Below the pieces are notes generated by a model, which was not told the DNA's origin, ran no database searches, and was given only the letters and a program-made list of their open reading frames with translations. A stretch of 44,196 nucleotides of DNA from Comamonadaceae bacterium (lineage in GTDB: Bacteria; Pseudomonadota; Gammaproteobacteria; Burkholderiales; Burkholderiaceae_C): NCBI GenBank assembly GCA_947372425.1, contig CANBTQ010000002.1, positions 1 to 44,196 of the forward strand, read 5' to 3'. A program made the translations under genes and the position numbers. This document shows positions 1 through 8,105 of this stretch, piece after piece (position 1 is the first letter of the stretch; the number at the start of each line of letters is the position of its first letter).

Positions 1-177
1 CACGGCCTGATGGCCGTGCTGCCGATCGAACTGCCCTGCCAGATGGAGGCCTTTGGCATCATCACCCGGCGCGACCGGCTGCTGTCACCGGCGGCTGAGG
101 TGATGCTGCGGGCGATACGGGCGACGGCGCAAGAGGTGTATGGGCTGGCACCTGTGGAGGCGCCACAGGTCCTCTGA
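1..177 (+). CDS. LysR-family transcriptional regulator, C-terminal end (partial)
   Basis: The reading frame is open from the window edge to a TGA and encodes the last 58 residues of a protein. The pattern of a 'LPIELP' segment, then 'FGIITRRDRLLSPAA' and a closing helix, is typical of the last strand and helix of the effector-binding domain of LysR-type regulators. The DNA-binding half lies outside the window. The gene points towards the sugar-acid genes and is convergent with the SDR that follows 18 bp later, so it is a plausible regulator of that locus. The family call is by pattern recognition on a short fragment; the effector is unknown. Confidence 0.6.
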   Translation, partial: HGLMAVLPIELPCQMEAFGIITRRDRLLSPAAEVMLRAIRATAQEVYGLAPVEAPQVL

Positions 178-195
178 ACTTTCCGATCTGAAAAC

Positions 196-984
196 CTAGT
201 TCCAGCCCGCGTCCACCTTGAACTCCTGCGCCGTGCACATGGCGCCGTCGTCCGACGCCAAAAACAGTGCCATGCGCGCCACGTCCGAGGGCTGCAACTT
301 GTCGGGCAGGCACTGGTTGCGCTGGATGTCTTTTTCGCCTTCTTCGTTGAGCCACATCTTGATCTGGCGCTCGGTCATGACCCAGCCCGGCGAGATGGTG
401 TTGACGCGGATGCGGTCCTGTCCCAGGCTGCCGGCCAGGCCGCGCGTCAGGCCATTGACGGCCGACTTGGCGATGGCGTAGCAGGGGTAGGTGCTGCCCT
501 TGGTCTGCCAGCCGGTGGAACCGAAATTGATGATGGAGCCGCCGCCCAGGCGCTTCATGCCCGGGACTATGGCCTGGATGGCGAAGAAGGCCGGGCGCTG
601 GTTCACCGCCATGCGCTCTTCCCAGTATTCGGGCGTCACCGATTCCAGTGTGTGGCGGTCGTCGCGCGCCACGTTGTTGATGAGGGTGGAGAAGTCGCCC
701 AGCGCAGTAGTAGCGTCGGCCACGGCTTTTTGCAAGGCCGGCACATCGCGCACATCGCACTGGCAGAACCAGGGCTTGACGTGGCCGGCGGCGGCAATCT
801 TGTCCACCAGGGCCAGGCTCTCGGTTTCGGCGAAGTCGACAAAGGCGACCTGCGCGCCTTGCTGGGCAAAGGCCTCGACCATGGCCGCGCCAATGCCGGT
901 GCCGCCGCCGGTGATGAATACGCGCTGGCCTTGCAGGCTGGGATAGTGGGCGAGTTTGGTGGAGATGGGGGGTAGGGATGCCAT
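196..984 (-). CDS. SDR-family sugar dehydrogenase (probable aldose 1-dehydrogenase)
   Basis: A 262-residue short-chain dehydrogenase/reductase. The N-terminal cofactor loop reads TGGGTGIG, followed by NNVA, and the active site has the YAIAK (Tyr-x-x-x-Lys) motif; these are the classical SDR signatures for an NAD(P)-dependent oxidoreductase. The start is placed at the ATG giving MASLPPIS; the frame stays open further upstream, but that extension does not look like SDR sequence and runs into the divergent dehydratase gene. It is divergent from the dehydratase-aldehyde dehydrogenase-DHDPS operon across a 141-bp shared promoter region. I infer that it oxidises the aldose (for example L-arabinose) to the lactone, the first step of the pathway; the substrate is not proven by sequence. 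Confidence 0.85.
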   Translation of the reverse strand: MASLPPISTKLAHYPSLQGQRVFITGGGTGIGAAMVEAFAQQGAQVAFVDFAETESLALVDKIAAAGHVKPWFCQCDVRDVPALQKAVADATTALGDFSTLINNVARDDRHTLESVTPEYWEERMAVNQRPAFFAIQAIVPGMKRLGGGSIINFGSTGWQTKGSTYPCYAIAKSAVNGLTRGLAGSLGQDRIRVNTISPGWVMTERQIKMWLNEEGEKDIQRNQCLPDKLQPSDVARMALFLASDDGAMCTAQEFKVDAGWN

Positions 985-1024
985 GCGAATTCCTGATCTA
1001 TTGCAATTTGTATATGTCAAACAC

Positions 1025-1049
1025 TGATAACTTGATTTTCCTTTATCAA
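1025..1049. promoter_or_regulatory. Overlapping inverted repeats in the divergent promoter region (candidate operator)
   Basis: In the 141-bp gap between the SDR and the dehydratase gene, TGATAA (1025-1030) is mirrored by TTATCA (1043-1048), and TTGAT (1032-1036) by ATCAA (1045-1049). The two dyads share their right arms. Size and placement suit a regulator binding site, for example for the LysR-family gene at the window start, but no consensus was matched. A clear sigma70 promoter was not found here. Confidence 0.35.
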
Positions 1050-1125
1050 TGTGCCTTGCTAGGATGCCTTTTGTCAAGAGCCACGGGCTCTGCGCTCCGC
1101 AAAAAACACACACGAGGACGACTCC

Positions 1126-2850
1126 ATGGAATCCAAAAAATACCCCTTCCGCCGCAGCCAGGCCTGGTTTGGCCGCAACGACAAAGACGGCTTTGTGCAC
1201 CGCAGCTGGATCAAGAACCAGGGCTATCCGCACGATGAACTCGATGGCCGCCCCGTCATCGGCATTTGCAACACCTGGAGCGAGCTGACCCCTTGCAACG
1301 GCCACTTCCGCGAGCTGGCCGAATTCGTCAAGCGCGGCGTGTACGAGGCCGGCGGCTTCCCGCTGGAATTCCCTGTGATGTCGCTGGGCGAAACCCAGCT
1401 ACGCCCCACCGCCATGCTGTTTCGCAACCTGGCCAGCATGGATGTGGAAGAAAGCATACGCGGCAACCCGATTGACGGTGTGGTGCTGCTCATGGGCTGC
1501 GACAAGACCACCCCCTCGCTCTTGATGGGCGCGGCCAGCTGCGACCTGCCGACCATCGGCATTTCCGGCGGCCCCATGCTCAACGGCAAGTTCCGTGGCA
1601 AGGACATCGGCTCCGGCACCGGCGTCTGGCAGATGTCGGAAATGGTGCGTGCCGGCGAGATGACGCAGGCCGATTTCACCGCCGCCGAATCCGATATGCA
1701 CCGCTCCAAGGGCAGCTGCATGACCATGGGCACGGCCAGCACCATGGCCAGCATGGTCGAAGCCCTGGGCATGTCCCTGCCCGAAAACGCCGCCATCCCG
1801 GCCGCCGACACAAGGCGCAACCGCCTGGCGCAAATGAGTGGACGCCGCATCGTCGAGATGGTGGAGCAGGACCTCAAGATGTCAAAGATCGTGACGCGCC
1901 AGTCCTTCGAGAACGCCATCCGCACCAACGCGGCCATTGGTGGCTCTACCAATGCGGTGATCCACCTCATCGCCATTGCCGGACGCATGGGCATCCAGCT
2001 GAACCTGGAAGACTGGGACAAGCTGGGCGCGCAAGTGCCCTGCCTGTTGAACCTGCAGCCTTCGGGCAAATACCTGATGGAAGATTTTTACTACGCCGGT
2101 GGCCTGCCCGCCGTACAGCGCGAAATCCAGAAGCTGCTGCACCTGGATGCGCTGACGGTCAATGGCAAGACCCTGGGCGACAACATTGCGCAAGCACCTT
2201 GCTACAACCGCGAAGTGATCAAGACGCCGGAAGAGCCCTTTATGAAGGACGCCGGCATTGCCGTGCTGCGCGGCAACCTGGCACCCAATGGCGCGGTCAT
2301 CAAGCCCTCGGCCGCCTCGGCCCATTTGCTGCAGCACCGCGGCCGCGCCGTGGTGTTTGAAAACATTGAAGACCTGCATGCGCGCATCGACAGCGACGAC
2401 CTGGACGTGGATGAAAACTGCGTCATGGTGCTGAAGAACTGCGGCCCGCGCGGCTACCCCGGCATGGCCGAGGTCGGCAATATGCCGCTGCCACCCAAGG
2501 TGCTGAAAAAAGGCATTACCGACATGGTGCGCATCAGCGACGGCCGCATGAGCGGCACGGCCTATGGCACGGTGGTACTGCACACCTCGCCTGAAGCGGC
2601 CGCTGGTGGCACGCTGGCCCTGGTGCAGAACGGCGACATGATTGAACTGGATGTGGCCGGACGCCGCCTGCACCTGGAGGTGAGCGACGAGGTGCTGGCC
2701 GAGCGCCGCAAGCTTTGGGTGGCGCCCGAAGCGCCCAAGCGCGGCTACCAGAAACTGTATGTGGAAACCGTGCAGCAGGCACACCTGGGTGCCGACCTGG
2801 ACTTTTTGGTCGGCGGCAGCGGCGCCGGCATTCCGCGCGACTCGCATTGA
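1126..2850 (+). CDS. IlvD/Edd-family sugar-acid dehydratase (probable L-arabinonate dehydratase)
   Basis: A 574-residue dehydratase of the IlvD/Edd family, which removes water from a sugar acid to give the 2-keto-3-deoxy acid. Cysteines 57, 125 and 198 (in TPCNGH, MGCDKTTPS and KGSCMTMG) have the spacing expected for the Fe-S cluster ligands, and the GGSTNAVIHL segment is conserved in the family. Length and motifs fit pentonate dehydratases better than dihydroxy-acid dehydratase or 6-phosphogluconate dehydratase, and no branched-chain amino acid genes are nearby. A GAGGA ribosome site lies just before the ATG. It is first in a three-gene operon with aldehyde dehydrogenase and a DHDPS-fold enzyme, which points to oxidation of L-arabinonate (alternatively D-xylonate) to 2-oxoglutarate. 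Confidence 0.88.
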   Translation: MESKKYPFRRSQAWFGRNDKDGFVHRSWIKNQGYPHDELDGRPVIGICNTWSELTPCNGHFRELAEFVKRGVYEAGGFPLEFPVMSLGETQLRPTAMLFRNLASMDVEESIRGNPIDGVVLLMGCDKTTPSLLMGAASCDLPTIGISGGPMLNGKFRGKDIGSGTGVWQMSEMVRAGEMTQADFTAAESDMHRSKGSCMTMGTASTMASMVEALGMSLPENAAIPAADTRRNRLAQMSGRRIVEMVEQDLKMSKIVTRQSFENAIRTNAAIGGSTNAVIHLIAIAGRMGIQLNLEDWDKLGAQVPCLLNLQPSGKYLMEDFYYAGGLPAVQREIQKLLHLDALTVNGKTLGDNIAQAPCYNREVIKTPEEPFMKDAGIAVLRGNLAPNGAVIKPSAASAHLLQHRGRAVVFENIEDLHARIDSDDLDVDENCVMVLKNCGPRGYPGMAEVGNMPLPPKVLKKGITDMVRISDGRMSGTAYGTVVLHTSPEAAAGGTLALVQNGDMIELDVAGRRLHLEVSDEVLAERRKLWVAPEAPKRGYQKLYVETVQQAHLGADLDFLVGGSGAGIPRDSH

Positions 2851-2867
2851 TTTTTACAAAGCACTGA

Positions 2868-4307
2868 ATGACACAAGAACACAACAATTTGATCAACGGT
2901 GAATGGGTGGCGGGCACGGGCTATACGCCCAACGTCAACCCATCCAACACCGCGGATGTGCAGGGCCATTACACGCAAGCCAGCGCGGCGCAATTGGACG
3001 ATGCCGTACAGGCCGCGCGTGCAGCGTTTGCCGCTTGGTCGGTCTCGGGCATCCAGGCGCGCGCTGATGCGCTGGACAAGATAGGCACCGAAATCCTGGC
3101 GCGACGCGAAGAGCTGGGCACGCTGCTAGCGCGCGAAGAGGGCAAAACCAAACCCGAGGGCGTTGGCGAAGCGGCGCGGGCCGGCAATATCTTCAAGTTC
3201 TTCGCCGGCGAATGCCTGCGCCTGGCCGGTGAAACCCTGCCCTCGGTGCGGCCCGGCATTGGTGTGGAAGTCACGCGCGAGCCGCTGGGCGTGATCGGCA
3301 TCATCACGCCCTGGAATTTTCCCATTGCCATCCCCGCCTGGAAGATTGCACCGGCCCTGGCCTATGGCAATTGCGTGGTCTTCAAGCCGGCCGATCTGGT
3401 GCCGGGCTGCGCCTGGGCGCTAGCCGAGATCATCAGCCGCAGCGGCATCCCCGCCGGTGTGTTCAACCTGGTGATGGGCCGTGGCAGCGTCATTGGTGAC
3501 CCCCTGGTCACCCACCCCGGGGTGGACGCCATCAGCTTCACCGGATCGCAAGCCGTGGGTAACCGCATTGCGCTGCAATGTGCCAACAGCCTGAAGAAGT
3601 TCCAGCTGGAAATGGGCGGCAAAAACCCGCAGGTAATTCTGGACGACGCCAACCTGGCGCAGGCCGTGGAACTCAGCGTGCAAAGCGCCTTTTTCTCCAC
3701 CGGCCAACGCTGCACGGCATCCAGCCGCCTGATCGTGACGGACGGCATTTATCCGCAGTTTGTTGAAGGCATGCAGGCGCGCATGGCCACGCTGAAGATT
3801 GGCGACGCGCTGGAGGCCGGCATCGACATCGGCCCGGTGGCCTCACTTGCGCAGCTGGAGCAGGACCTGGGTTATGTGGGCATCGCACAGGGCGAGGGCG
3901 CCACGCTGGTGTGCGGCGGCGAGCGTCTGCTGCGTGGCACCGAAGGCTTCTATATGCAGCCGGCGCTGATCACCGACACCACCGCTGCCATGCGCATCAA
4001 CCGCGAAGAAGTGTTCGGCCCGGTGGCCAGCATCATCCGCGTGAAGGACTACGACGCCGCACTGGCCGAGGCCAACAACACGCCCTTTGGCTTGTCGGCC
4101 GGCATTGCCACCAGCAGCCTGAAATACGCCACGCATTTCAAGCGCCATTCACAGGCCGGCATGGTGATGGTGAATCTGCCCACTGCCGGTGTGGACTACC
4201 ACGTGCCCTTTGGCGGGCGCAAGGGCTCCAGCTACGGCCCGCGCGAGCAGGGACGCTATGCGCAGGAGTTCTTCACCGTGGTGAAGACGGCCTACACGGG
4301 AATGTGA
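2868..4307 (+). CDS. NAD(P)+-dependent aldehyde dehydrogenase (probable 2,5-dioxopentanoate dehydrogenase)
   Basis: A full-length aldehyde dehydrogenase of 479 residues. It has the PWNFP oxyanion region, FTGS before the cofactor fold, the general base Glu248 in EMGGKNP, the nucleophile Cys282 in FxxxGQRC, and EVFGPV. The Glu-Cys distance of 34 residues is the family norm. It starts 17 bp after the dehydratase and ends 8 bp before the DHDPS-like gene, so the three are almost certainly co-transcribed. In this setting I infer that it oxidises 2-oxoglutarate semialdehyde to 2-oxoglutarate, the last step of the non-phosphorylative pentose pathway. Aldehyde dehydrogenase specificity cannot be read from sequence alone, so this role rests on context. 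Confidence 0.88.
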   Translation: MTQEHNNLINGEWVAGTGYTPNVNPSNTADVQGHYTQASAAQLDDAVQAARAAFAAWSVSGIQARADALDKIGTEILARREELGTLLAREEGKTKPEGVGEAARAGNIFKFFAGECLRLAGETLPSVRPGIGVEVTREPLGVIGIITPWNFPIAIPAWKIAPALAYGNCVVFKPADLVPGCAWALAEIISRSGIPAGVFNLVMGRGSVIGDPLVTHPGVDAISFTGSQAVGNRIALQCANSLKKFQLEMGGKNPQVILDDANLAQAVELSVQSAFFSTGQRCTASSRLIVTDGIYPQFVEGMQARMATLKIGDALEAGIDIGPVASLAQLEQDLGYVGIAQGEGATLVCGGERLLRGTEGFYMQPALITDTTAAMRINREEVFGPVASIIRVKDYDAALAEANNTPFGLSAGIATSSLKYATHFKRHSQAGMVMVNLPTAGVDYHVPFGGRKGSSYGPREQGRYAQEFFTVVKTAYTGM

Positions 4308-4315
4308 GAAGCAAC

Positions 4316-5245
4316 ATGAACGCAAGACTGTCACCGCGCTACCAGGGCGTATTCCCGGTGGTGCCCACCACCTTTACCGAAACCGGCGCGCTGGATCTGG
4401 AGAGCCAGAAGCGCTGCGTCGATTTCATGATTGACGCGGGCTCCAACGGCCTGTGCATCCTGGCCAACTTCTCCGAGCAGTTTGTGCTGTCGGACGCAGA
4501 ACGCGAACTGCTGACGCGAACCATGCTGGAGCATGTGGCGGGCCGCGTGCCGGTGATCGTCACCACCACGCATTTCAGCTCCCTGGTCTGTGCCCAGCGC
4601 AGCAAGCAGGCGCAGGACCTGGGTGCGTCCATGGTGATGGTGATGCCGCCCTACCACGGTGCCACCTTCCGCGTGCCGGAGCCGCAGATCCACAGCTTCT
4701 ACCAGGCCGTGTCCGACGCCATCTCCATCCCCATCATGATCCAGGACGCGCCGGCCAGCGGCACCGTGCTTTCCGCCGCATTCCTGGCGCGCATGGCGCA
4801 GGAGATTGAGCAGGTGTCGTATTTCAAGATCGAAACGGCCGGTGCCGCGTCCAAGCTGCGCGAGCTGATTCGCCTGGGTGGCGCGGCCATTGAAGGCCCC
4901 TGGGACGGCGAGGAAGCCATCACGCTGATGCCGGATCTGGATGCTGGTGCCACCGGCGCCATGACCGGCGGCGGCTTCCCCGACGGCATCCGCAAAATCG
5001 TCGATGCGTACGCTGCAGGCCGCCGCGAAGACGCCGCACAGGCCTATCAGGAATGGCTGCCACTGATCAACTACGAGAACCGCCAGTGCGGTCTGCTGGC
5101 TGCCAAAGCGCTGATGAAAGAGGGCGGTGTGATTGCCTGCGAGGCACCGCGCCATCCGTTGCCATCCATGCATCCGGACACGCGTGCCGGACTGATCGAG
5201 ACCGCCAAGCGGCTGGATCCGCTGGTGTTGCGCTGGGGTCAGTAA
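4316..5245 (+). CDS. DHDPS/NAL-fold lyase (probable 2-keto-3-deoxy-L-arabinonate dehydratase)
   Basis: A 309-residue TIM-barrel protein of the dihydrodipicolinate synthase/N-acetylneuraminate lyase superfamily. The Schiff-base lysine is Lys171 in SYFKIETAG. The substrate loop reads GLCILANFSEQF in place of the GTTGE-type loop of true DapA, which I associate with the 2-keto-3-deoxypentonate dehydratase branch, and MVMPPYHG carries the conserved tyrosine. The start is the ATG 8 bp after the aldehyde dehydrogenase stop; the frame is open far upstream but there overlaps that gene. Dehydration and deamination-type chemistry here would yield 2-oxoglutarate semialdehyde for the preceding enzyme. An aldolase in place of a dehydratase is the main alternative. 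Confidence 0.85.
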   Translation: MNARLSPRYQGVFPVVPTTFTETGALDLESQKRCVDFMIDAGSNGLCILANFSEQFVLSDAERELLTRTMLEHVAGRVPVIVTTTHFSSLVCAQRSKQAQDLGASMVMVMPPYHGATFRVPEPQIHSFYQAVSDAISIPIMIQDAPASGTVLSAAFLARMAQEIEQVSYFKIETAGAASKLRELIRLGGAAIEGPWDGEEAITLMPDLDAGATGAMTGGGFPDGIRKIVDAYAAGRREDAAQAYQEWLPLINYENRQCGLLAAKALMKEGGVIACEAPRHPLPSMHPDTRAGLIETAKRLDPLVLRWGQ

Positions 5246-5273
5246 ACAGCGGATTCGCCGGACCCGCTGCCCG

Positions 5274-5313
5274 CGGCTCCGTCTGGCCCATCGGCCGGAC
5301 GGAGCCGTTTTTT
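5274..5313 (+). terminator. Rho-independent terminator of the sugar-acid operon
   Basis: A perfect 10-bp stem (CGGCTCCGTC at 5274-5283 with GACGGAGCCG at 5298-5307) is followed directly by six T residues. It lies 28 bp after the stop of the DHDPS-like gene. The T run overlaps the stop codon of the convergent Gfo/Idh gene. The opposite strand has no T run, so it works in one direction only. Confidence 0.93.
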
Positions 5314-6472
5314 ATACCGCCGTCCACGCCCCATCACGGGCATTGGAACGGATCACGGCGTCAACAAACTGCAAACCCAACAGGCCATCGGTAGCGCTGG
5401 GAAAATGCAGTGCCAGCGGCTCCGGCACTTTGCCGGCACGGCGCGCCGCAATGGCCTGCGCCGCATCCGAATAAAGATTGGCAAAGCCCTCATGAAAGCC
5501 CTCCGGATGGCCGGCAACGATGCGTGAAGCATGGGCCGACAGGGGCAGGGTACCGGGGCCGTTGGGCGTGCGCGTCTGCGCCGGCGCACCATGGGGTTTG
5601 AAGCTCAGCAGTTGTGGAATTTCCTGCTGCCATTCCAGCGTGCCCAGGGAACCACTCACGCGGATGCGCAGCGCGTTTTCCACGCCCGTAGCTGCCTGCG
5701 TCACCCAGAAGCTGCCGCGCGCGCCGTTGGACATGCGCAGCATGGCGCCAGCATAGTCATGCGTCACGCGGGTGGGTACCACGGTGCCAACCTCGGCCGC
5801 CACCTGGGCCACTTCCAGCCCGGTAACAAAGCGCAGCAGGTTGTGGGCATGGGTGCCAATATCACCCATCACCAACGACGGACCACCGCGTGCCGCATCG
5901 TCCTTCCAGGGCGAGCGCGAGACACCGGGCTGCGAACGGCCGCCCTGCACGTACTCCACCTGCACCAGGCGGATCTCACCCAGCTCGCCGGCTTCCACCA
6001 TGGCGCGGGCCTGGCGCACCATGGGATAGCCGGTGTAGTTATGCGTCAGACAAAACACCAGGCCACTGTCTTTCACCTTCTGCAACAGAGCCTGCGCCTC
6101 GTCCAGGGTGTTGGTCATGGGCTTGTCACAGATGACGTCCAGGCCGGCGCTCAGGGCCGCCATGGACAGCGGGAAGTGGCTGTCATTGGGCGTCATGATG
6201 GCAATCACGTCGGCACCATCGGCACGTGCTGCCTCGGCCGCAATCAACGTCTTGCCATCGGGATAGCAGCGCTCGGGCGCCAGTCCAAGCTCGCGTCCGG
6301 CCTGCACCGAGCGTTCGGCATGGGAGGACAGGCAGGCGGCGACCAAGTCGTAGCGGTCATCCAGGCGCGCCGCCTGGCGATGCATGGCGCCGATAAAGGA
6401 GCCGGGGCCGCCGCCGATCACGGCCAGACGCAAGCGCCGGCCCAACAAAGAAATCACGGGATTCAATGACAT
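5312..6472 (-). CDS. Gfo/Idh/MocA-family oxidoreductase
   Basis: A 386-residue protein with an N-terminal Rossmann fold (LAVIGGGPGSFIGAMH, about residues 15-30) and the family's CDKPMTNTLDEA segment, which holds the lysine of the conserved (E/D)KP motif. The C-terminal half is the alpha/beta substrate domain. These enzymes use NAD(P) to oxidise or reduce sugars, inositols and related compounds. It is convergent with the pentose operon and ends at that operon's terminator, so it is transcribed separately. A Gfo/Idh protein is the L-arabinose 1-dehydrogenase in the Azospirillum pathway, so this one could take that role instead of the SDR; nothing in the sequence decides between them. Confidence 0.85.
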   Translation of the reverse strand: MSLNPVISLLGRRLRLAVIGGGPGSFIGAMHRQAARLDDRYDLVAACLSSHAERSVQAGRELGLAPERCYPDGKTLIAAEAARADGADVIAIMTPNDSHFPLSMAALSAGLDVICDKPMTNTLDEAQALLQKVKDSGLVFCLTHNYTGYPMVRQARAMVEAGELGEIRLVQVEYVQGGRSQPGVSRSPWKDDAARGGPSLVMGDIGTHAHNLLRFVTGLEVAQVAAEVGTVVPTRVTHDYAGAMLRMSNGARGSFWVTQAATGVENALRIRVSGSLGTLEWQQEIPQLLSFKPHGAPAQTRTPNGPGTLPLSAHASRIVAGHPEGFHEGFANLYSDAAQAIAARRAGKVPEPLALHFPSATDGLLGLQFVDAVIRSNARDGAWTAV

Positions 6473-6550
6473 GCTGTCGCCTCTCTATAAATATTCGCTC
6501 CGACGGTTGCCCACTGCGTGGAACGGCCGGACGAAAAAAACAGGCAGGCG

Positions 6551-6580
6551 AAAAAAAAGCCGCCTGTGTGAAGAGCGGCT
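6551..6580 (-). terminator. Rho-independent terminator after the IF-1 gene
   Basis: Read on the minus strand, AGCCGC pairs with GCGGCT across an 11-base loop and is followed by a run of eight T residues. It begins 14 bases after the stop codon of the IF-1 gene, where a terminator is expected. Confidence 0.85.
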
Positions 6581-6593
6581 AGTTTGGCAGGTT

Positions 6594-6848
6594 TTACTGC
6601 GGGCGGCGCGGCGTCATGGGCCCGCGTCCTTCGATGTGGCGGAAGTTGATACGGCCCTTGCTCAGGTCATAAGGCGAGAGCTCCAGGGACACACGGTCGC
6701 CCGCCAAAATGCGGATGTGGTTCTTGCGCATCTTGCCGGCGGAGTAGGCGATCAATTGGTGACCGTTGTCCAGGGTCACGCGAAAGCGCGTGTCTGGCAG
6801 CACTTCGTTGACAACGCCCATCATTTCAATCAGTTCTTCTTTAGCCAT
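6594..6848 (-). CDS. infA: Translation initiation factor IF-1, C-terminally extended paralog
   Basis: An 84-residue OB-fold protein beginning MAKEELIEM, with [22 protein letters not shown] and [18 protein letters not shown]; these are the diagnostic IF-1 segments. IF-1 binds the A site of the 30S subunit and helps start-codon selection. The usual protein is about 72 residues; here some 12 extra residues, rich in Arg and Pro, follow the normal end ([15 protein letters not shown]). No ribosomal protein genes are nearby, so this is probably a second infA copy and not the one in the spc-alpha region. An AAGGA site precedes the ATG, and a terminator follows. It may be co-transcribed with the small gene upstream (33-bp gap). 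Confidence 0.93.
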   Translation of the reverse strand: MAKEELIEMMGVVNEVLPDTRFRVTLDNGHQLIAYSAGKMRKNHIRILAGDRVSLELSPYDLSKGRINFRHIEGRGPMTPRRPQ

Positions 6849-6881
6849 GGTTAGATCCTTAAGCTCTCTATTATCGTACGT

Positions 6882-7130
6882 TTAGTGGGCGCGTGTCTTC
6901 TCATGTACCCAATCGATGCCCTGGGCCAACGCATAGTGGGCTGCGGCATCGTGTGTGAGGAAGTCATCGCTAAAGCGCATGACGCGGTCGGTGGAGGCGC
7001 TACCGCGTCCGCTGGCAATCGAAACCTGGGCTTCAAAGCGCCCGCTGGTGAGCGGTCGGGGGCAGGCCGCAATGCGGTATTTGCCCATGGTCACGGGGGA
7101 CAGTAGCGAGAAATTATTATTTTGAATCAT
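6882..7130 (-). CDS. Small conserved-looking protein of unknown function
   Basis: An 82-residue protein if started at the ATG giving MIQNNNFS; a start at the ATG giving MGKYRIA would leave 68 residues. Neither start has a convincing ribosome site. The sequence has a likely beta hairpin (YRIAACPRPL, GRFEAQVSIASG), then a helix (THDAAAHYALAQGIDWVHEK). It resembles small proteins common in Burkholderiales that take part of the HlyU-like fold, but I cannot name the family with confidence. It lies 33 bp upstream of the IF-1 gene on the same strand, so the two may share a transcript. Confidence 0.6.
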   Translation of the reverse strand: MIQNNNFSLLSPVTMGKYRIAACPRPLTSGRFEAQVSIASGRGSASTDRVMRFSDDFLTHDAAAHYALAQGIDWVHEKTRAH

Positions 7131-7393
7131 TAAAAACACATTGAAATACAGTCGCACGGGTCGCTGGCAGGGACTTCGTGCAGGAAAAAAGGGGAGAAAT
7201 AACCGCTGGGCCGTGAGAGTGCTGTGCGGTGCGCTTTGAAATTGCTGAACGGACGACCTCTCTGCCAGGGGCCGGTGCAGCGTTGCGTGTGATGAATTGC
7301 CTGGGAGGCAAACCGCGGATGTGCACAGTCAGTTCGCATGAAGCGACCCCCTAATGTAACACGGTTACCAAAATCGGTGGAAAATACTGCGAT

Positions 7394-8104
7394 ATGAAGA
7401 AACTCTGCATCCTCGAAAACGACGATCTGTCACCCGAAATTGCGCCGCTCTACAAACGCTACGGCGCCATGTTTGAGCGCCTGTTCCGCGACGCCGGCGC
7501 CACCGACTGGCAGTTTGATGTGTTCCATACACCGGCGTTGGAATACCCGCAGTCGTTTGACCCATATGACGCCGTACTGCTCACCGGCAGCAAAGCCGAT
7601 TCATTTTCAGATGAAGCCTGGGTGGTGGAACTGCGCTGCCGCGTCAGCCTGCTGCTGGAACAGAAAAAGAAGCTGTTGGGCATCTGCTTTGGTCACCAGC
7701 TGATTGCCATCTGCCTGGGCGCCAAAGTTGGCCGCGCGCCCCAGGGCTGGGGCGTGGGCCGCATGTCTTACGACTGGCACGCCGCCGAACTGCCGCTGGC
7801 ACCCGAAGACCACAAGATGTCCTTGCTGGTCAGCCACCGCGACCAGGTGCTGGAATTACCGGAAAACGCCGTGCTGCTGGCCAGCAACGCACATTGCCCG
7901 GTGGCTGGTTATGCCGTGGGTGAAGAGGTGTTCTGTGTGCAGGGCCACCCGGAGTTTGTGGAAGAGTACAGCGCTTTTTTAATGGGAAAGCGCCGCGAAA
8001 TTCTGGGCGAAGACTTGTATGGCGCGGGTGTCAAAAGCCTGGAACACGGCCACGACGGGCTGGACGTGGCACGCATGATGAAGGCCTTCGTCGAAGCGCC
8101 CTGA
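7394..8104 (+). CDS. Class I glutamine amidotransferase-like protein
   Basis: A 236-residue single-domain protein of the GATase1 superfamily. The nucleophile elbow is GICFGHQ (Cys98), and CVQGHPEF supplies the other two members of the triad, His185 and Glu187. No synthetase domain is fused and no partner is adjacent, as in the stand-alone 'GMP synthase-like' proteins of unknown substrate, some of which act on gamma-glutamyl compounds. The intact triad suggests an active hydrolase. It is convergent with the next gene, with a single base between the two stops. A region of about 260 bp without a gene precedes it. Confidence 0.87.
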   Translation: MKKLCILENDDLSPEIAPLYKRYGAMFERLFRDAGATDWQFDVFHTPALEYPQSFDPYDAVLLTGSKADSFSDEAWVVELRCRVSLLLEQKKKLLGICFGHQLIAICLGAKVGRAPQGWGVGRMSYDWHAAELPLAPEDHKMSLLVSHRDQVLELPENAVLLASNAHCPVAGYAVGEEVFCVQGHPEFVEEYSAFLMGKRREILGEDLYGAGVKSLEHGHDGLDVARMMKAFVEAP

Positions 8105-8105
8105 A

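Noticed and set aside
1032-1065. TTGATT and TAGGAT as a promoter for the dehydratase operon
   Set aside because: The spacing is 22 bp, too long for a sigma70 promoter and not supported by a MerR-type context.
3911-4315. Upstream extension of the DHDPS-like gene
   Set aside because: It overlaps the aldehyde dehydrogenase in another frame and reads as an Arg/His-rich shadow sequence.
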